A DNA stretch of 6,660 bases from RGIG2206 sp045648425. GTDB taxonomy: Bacteria > Bacillota > Clostridia > Oscillospirales > Acutalibacteraceae. Of the stretch, positions 5,961 through 6,660 are shown piece by piece. The DNA lies in assembly GCA_045648425.1 (NCBI GenBank), contig JAZRNV010000094.1, positions 1 to 6,660 of the forward strand, written 5' to 3'. The notes beneath the pieces are model-generated. The model was not told where the DNA came from. It saw only the letters and a list, made by a program, of their open reading frames with translations, and ran no database searches. A program made the translations under genes and the position numbers. Position 1 is the first letter of the stretch; each line of letters begins with the position of its first letter.

Positions 5961-6660
5961 ACAGCATAATAATATTGCTCCAGCCACGTTTTCCGTCAGC
6001 ATCCACGACCTCAACGCGAATCCATTTTTCAAATTCGTTGGGGTGATATTCACCGTAAGTAATTCCATCCCCCCGTTGGTTTCGCTCAATAGTCCAGGCG
6101 GTTTGAGAGTAGAAGGAGATAAGGCTGGCAGGGGAGCATTTCACCTCAATCACTCCATCCTCCCGCCGCGCAATATGCACCTCGGGGCCTTGGGTGGCAT
6201 AAAATTCGCCTCTCTCAATTTTGTTAAGTATATCAGCATCGGTAGTTTTGCCGTCGGTAACATCAAGCATTATATACGACACACATTGGTCACCGTCATA
6301 ATAATGGGCATCGTCGGTAGCCAGCAGAGGAAAGATTACGCCTTGGTTGGCCGCAAGGTCAACTATGGCGCTTGAGTCGGGACGATTGCTTGCGTGCAAT
6401 CCCGATACGGTGTTGTAAATTTCAGTTGCAAACACCTTGTGCTGCAGCTCTTTAAAATGTTCAACACTATTGAGAGACCAAGCAGGATGAGCTAAAACCA
6501 CCTTGCCCCCTGCCTTTTCAACGGCATCTACAACAGCCGCAGGGTCGGTTATGCTTTTATCATATAAATCGGGAGCTTCCTTTGCACCTAAAGCCACAAG
6601 GTGAAAAACACCCCTTGCAGCCGTATCCTGACCGCATATATTATACTCGCAGCCCGATAT
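5959..6660 (-). CDS. PHP-domain metallohydrolase, CehA/McbA type, C-terminal part
   Basis: The frame is open from the right edge to TAA at 5961-5959, giving 233 residues with the N-terminus missing. A GTG at 6597 is in frame, but coding continues upstream through it with PHP-like residues, so it is not the start. Visible PHP metal-site motifs, numbered from the right edge: GCE with E5, AHP with H58, EIYN with E80, and ATDDAH with D116/D117 and H119. The N-terminal HxH motif would lie outside the window. PHP proteins bind two or three metal ions and hydrolyse phosphoesters; CehA/McbA members act on varied small substrates, so the substrate is not predictable. After about residue 165 the sequence becomes a strand-rich tail (VHIARREDGVIEVKC, then WIRVEVVDADGKRGWSN), typical of the beta-sandwich following this domain. 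Convergent with the BNR gene and sharing its terminator. Confidence 0.85.
   Translation of the reverse strand: MSGCEYNICGQDTAARGVFHLVALGAKEAPDLYDKSITDPAAVVDAVEKAGGKVVLAHPAWSLNSVEHFKELQHKVFATEIYNTVSGLHASNRPDSSAIVDLAANQGVIFPLLATDDAHYYDGDQCVSYIMLDVTDGKTTDADILNKIERGEFYATQGPEVHIARREDGVIEVKCSPASLISFYSQTAWTIERNQRGDGITYGEYHPNEFEKWIRVEVVDADGKRGWSNIIML

Noticed and set aside
6595..6597. GTG as the start of the PHP protein
   Set aside because: The frame is open to the window edge, and upstream residues include the GCE motif expected in a PHP domain, so the gene begins outside the window.

Overview
The window looks like chromosomal DNA from a Gram-positive Clostridia-type bacterium, most likely a gut Oscillospiraceae/Ruminococcaceae relative. 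This is an inference. It rests on purine-rich Shine-Dalgarno sites before every visible start, AT-rich promoter regions around mid-GC genes, a secreted-protein N-terminus of a kind common in these clostridia, and a Na/Pi transporter fused to a PhoU-like domain. There are no RNA genes, insertion sequences, CRISPR arrays or phage genes.

Layout. (1) Bases 1-848, minus strand: N-terminal 282 codons of a secreted protein that runs off the left edge. (2) 991-1845, minus: a TIM-barrel sugar phosphate isomerase/epimerase-like protein. (3) 1932-3674, minus: a Na+/phosphate symporter-family membrane protein with a C-terminal PhoU-like domain. (4) 3901-5919, plus: a 672-residue protein made of Asp-box (BNR) repeats, probably a GH74/sortilin-like beta-propeller without an export signal. 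(5) 5959 to the right edge, minus: the C-terminal 233 residues of a PHP-domain metallohydrolase of the CehA/McbA type.

Transcription. The minus-strand genes 1-3 point the same way but do not look like one operon. Each has its own sigma-A-like promoter with a 17-bp spacer, and genes 2 and 3 are each followed by a hairpin. Genes 3 and 4 diverge from a 226-bp AT-rich region carrying both promoters. Genes 4 and 5 converge on one bidirectional terminator. All four promoters have TGC directly before the -10 box, and all four overlap a short palindrome that could be an operator.

Function. The enzymes suggest handling of sugars and phosphoesters: a sugar isomerase-like barrel, a PHP phosphoesterase-like protein, a BNR propeller related to glycan-active proteins, and a phosphate transporter. 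The separate transcription units mean joint function is only a hypothesis. I see no clear new multi-gene system. The most unusual items are the cysteine-rich, apparently cytoplasmic Asp-box protein and the compact promoter/terminator/palindrome arrangements between genes.
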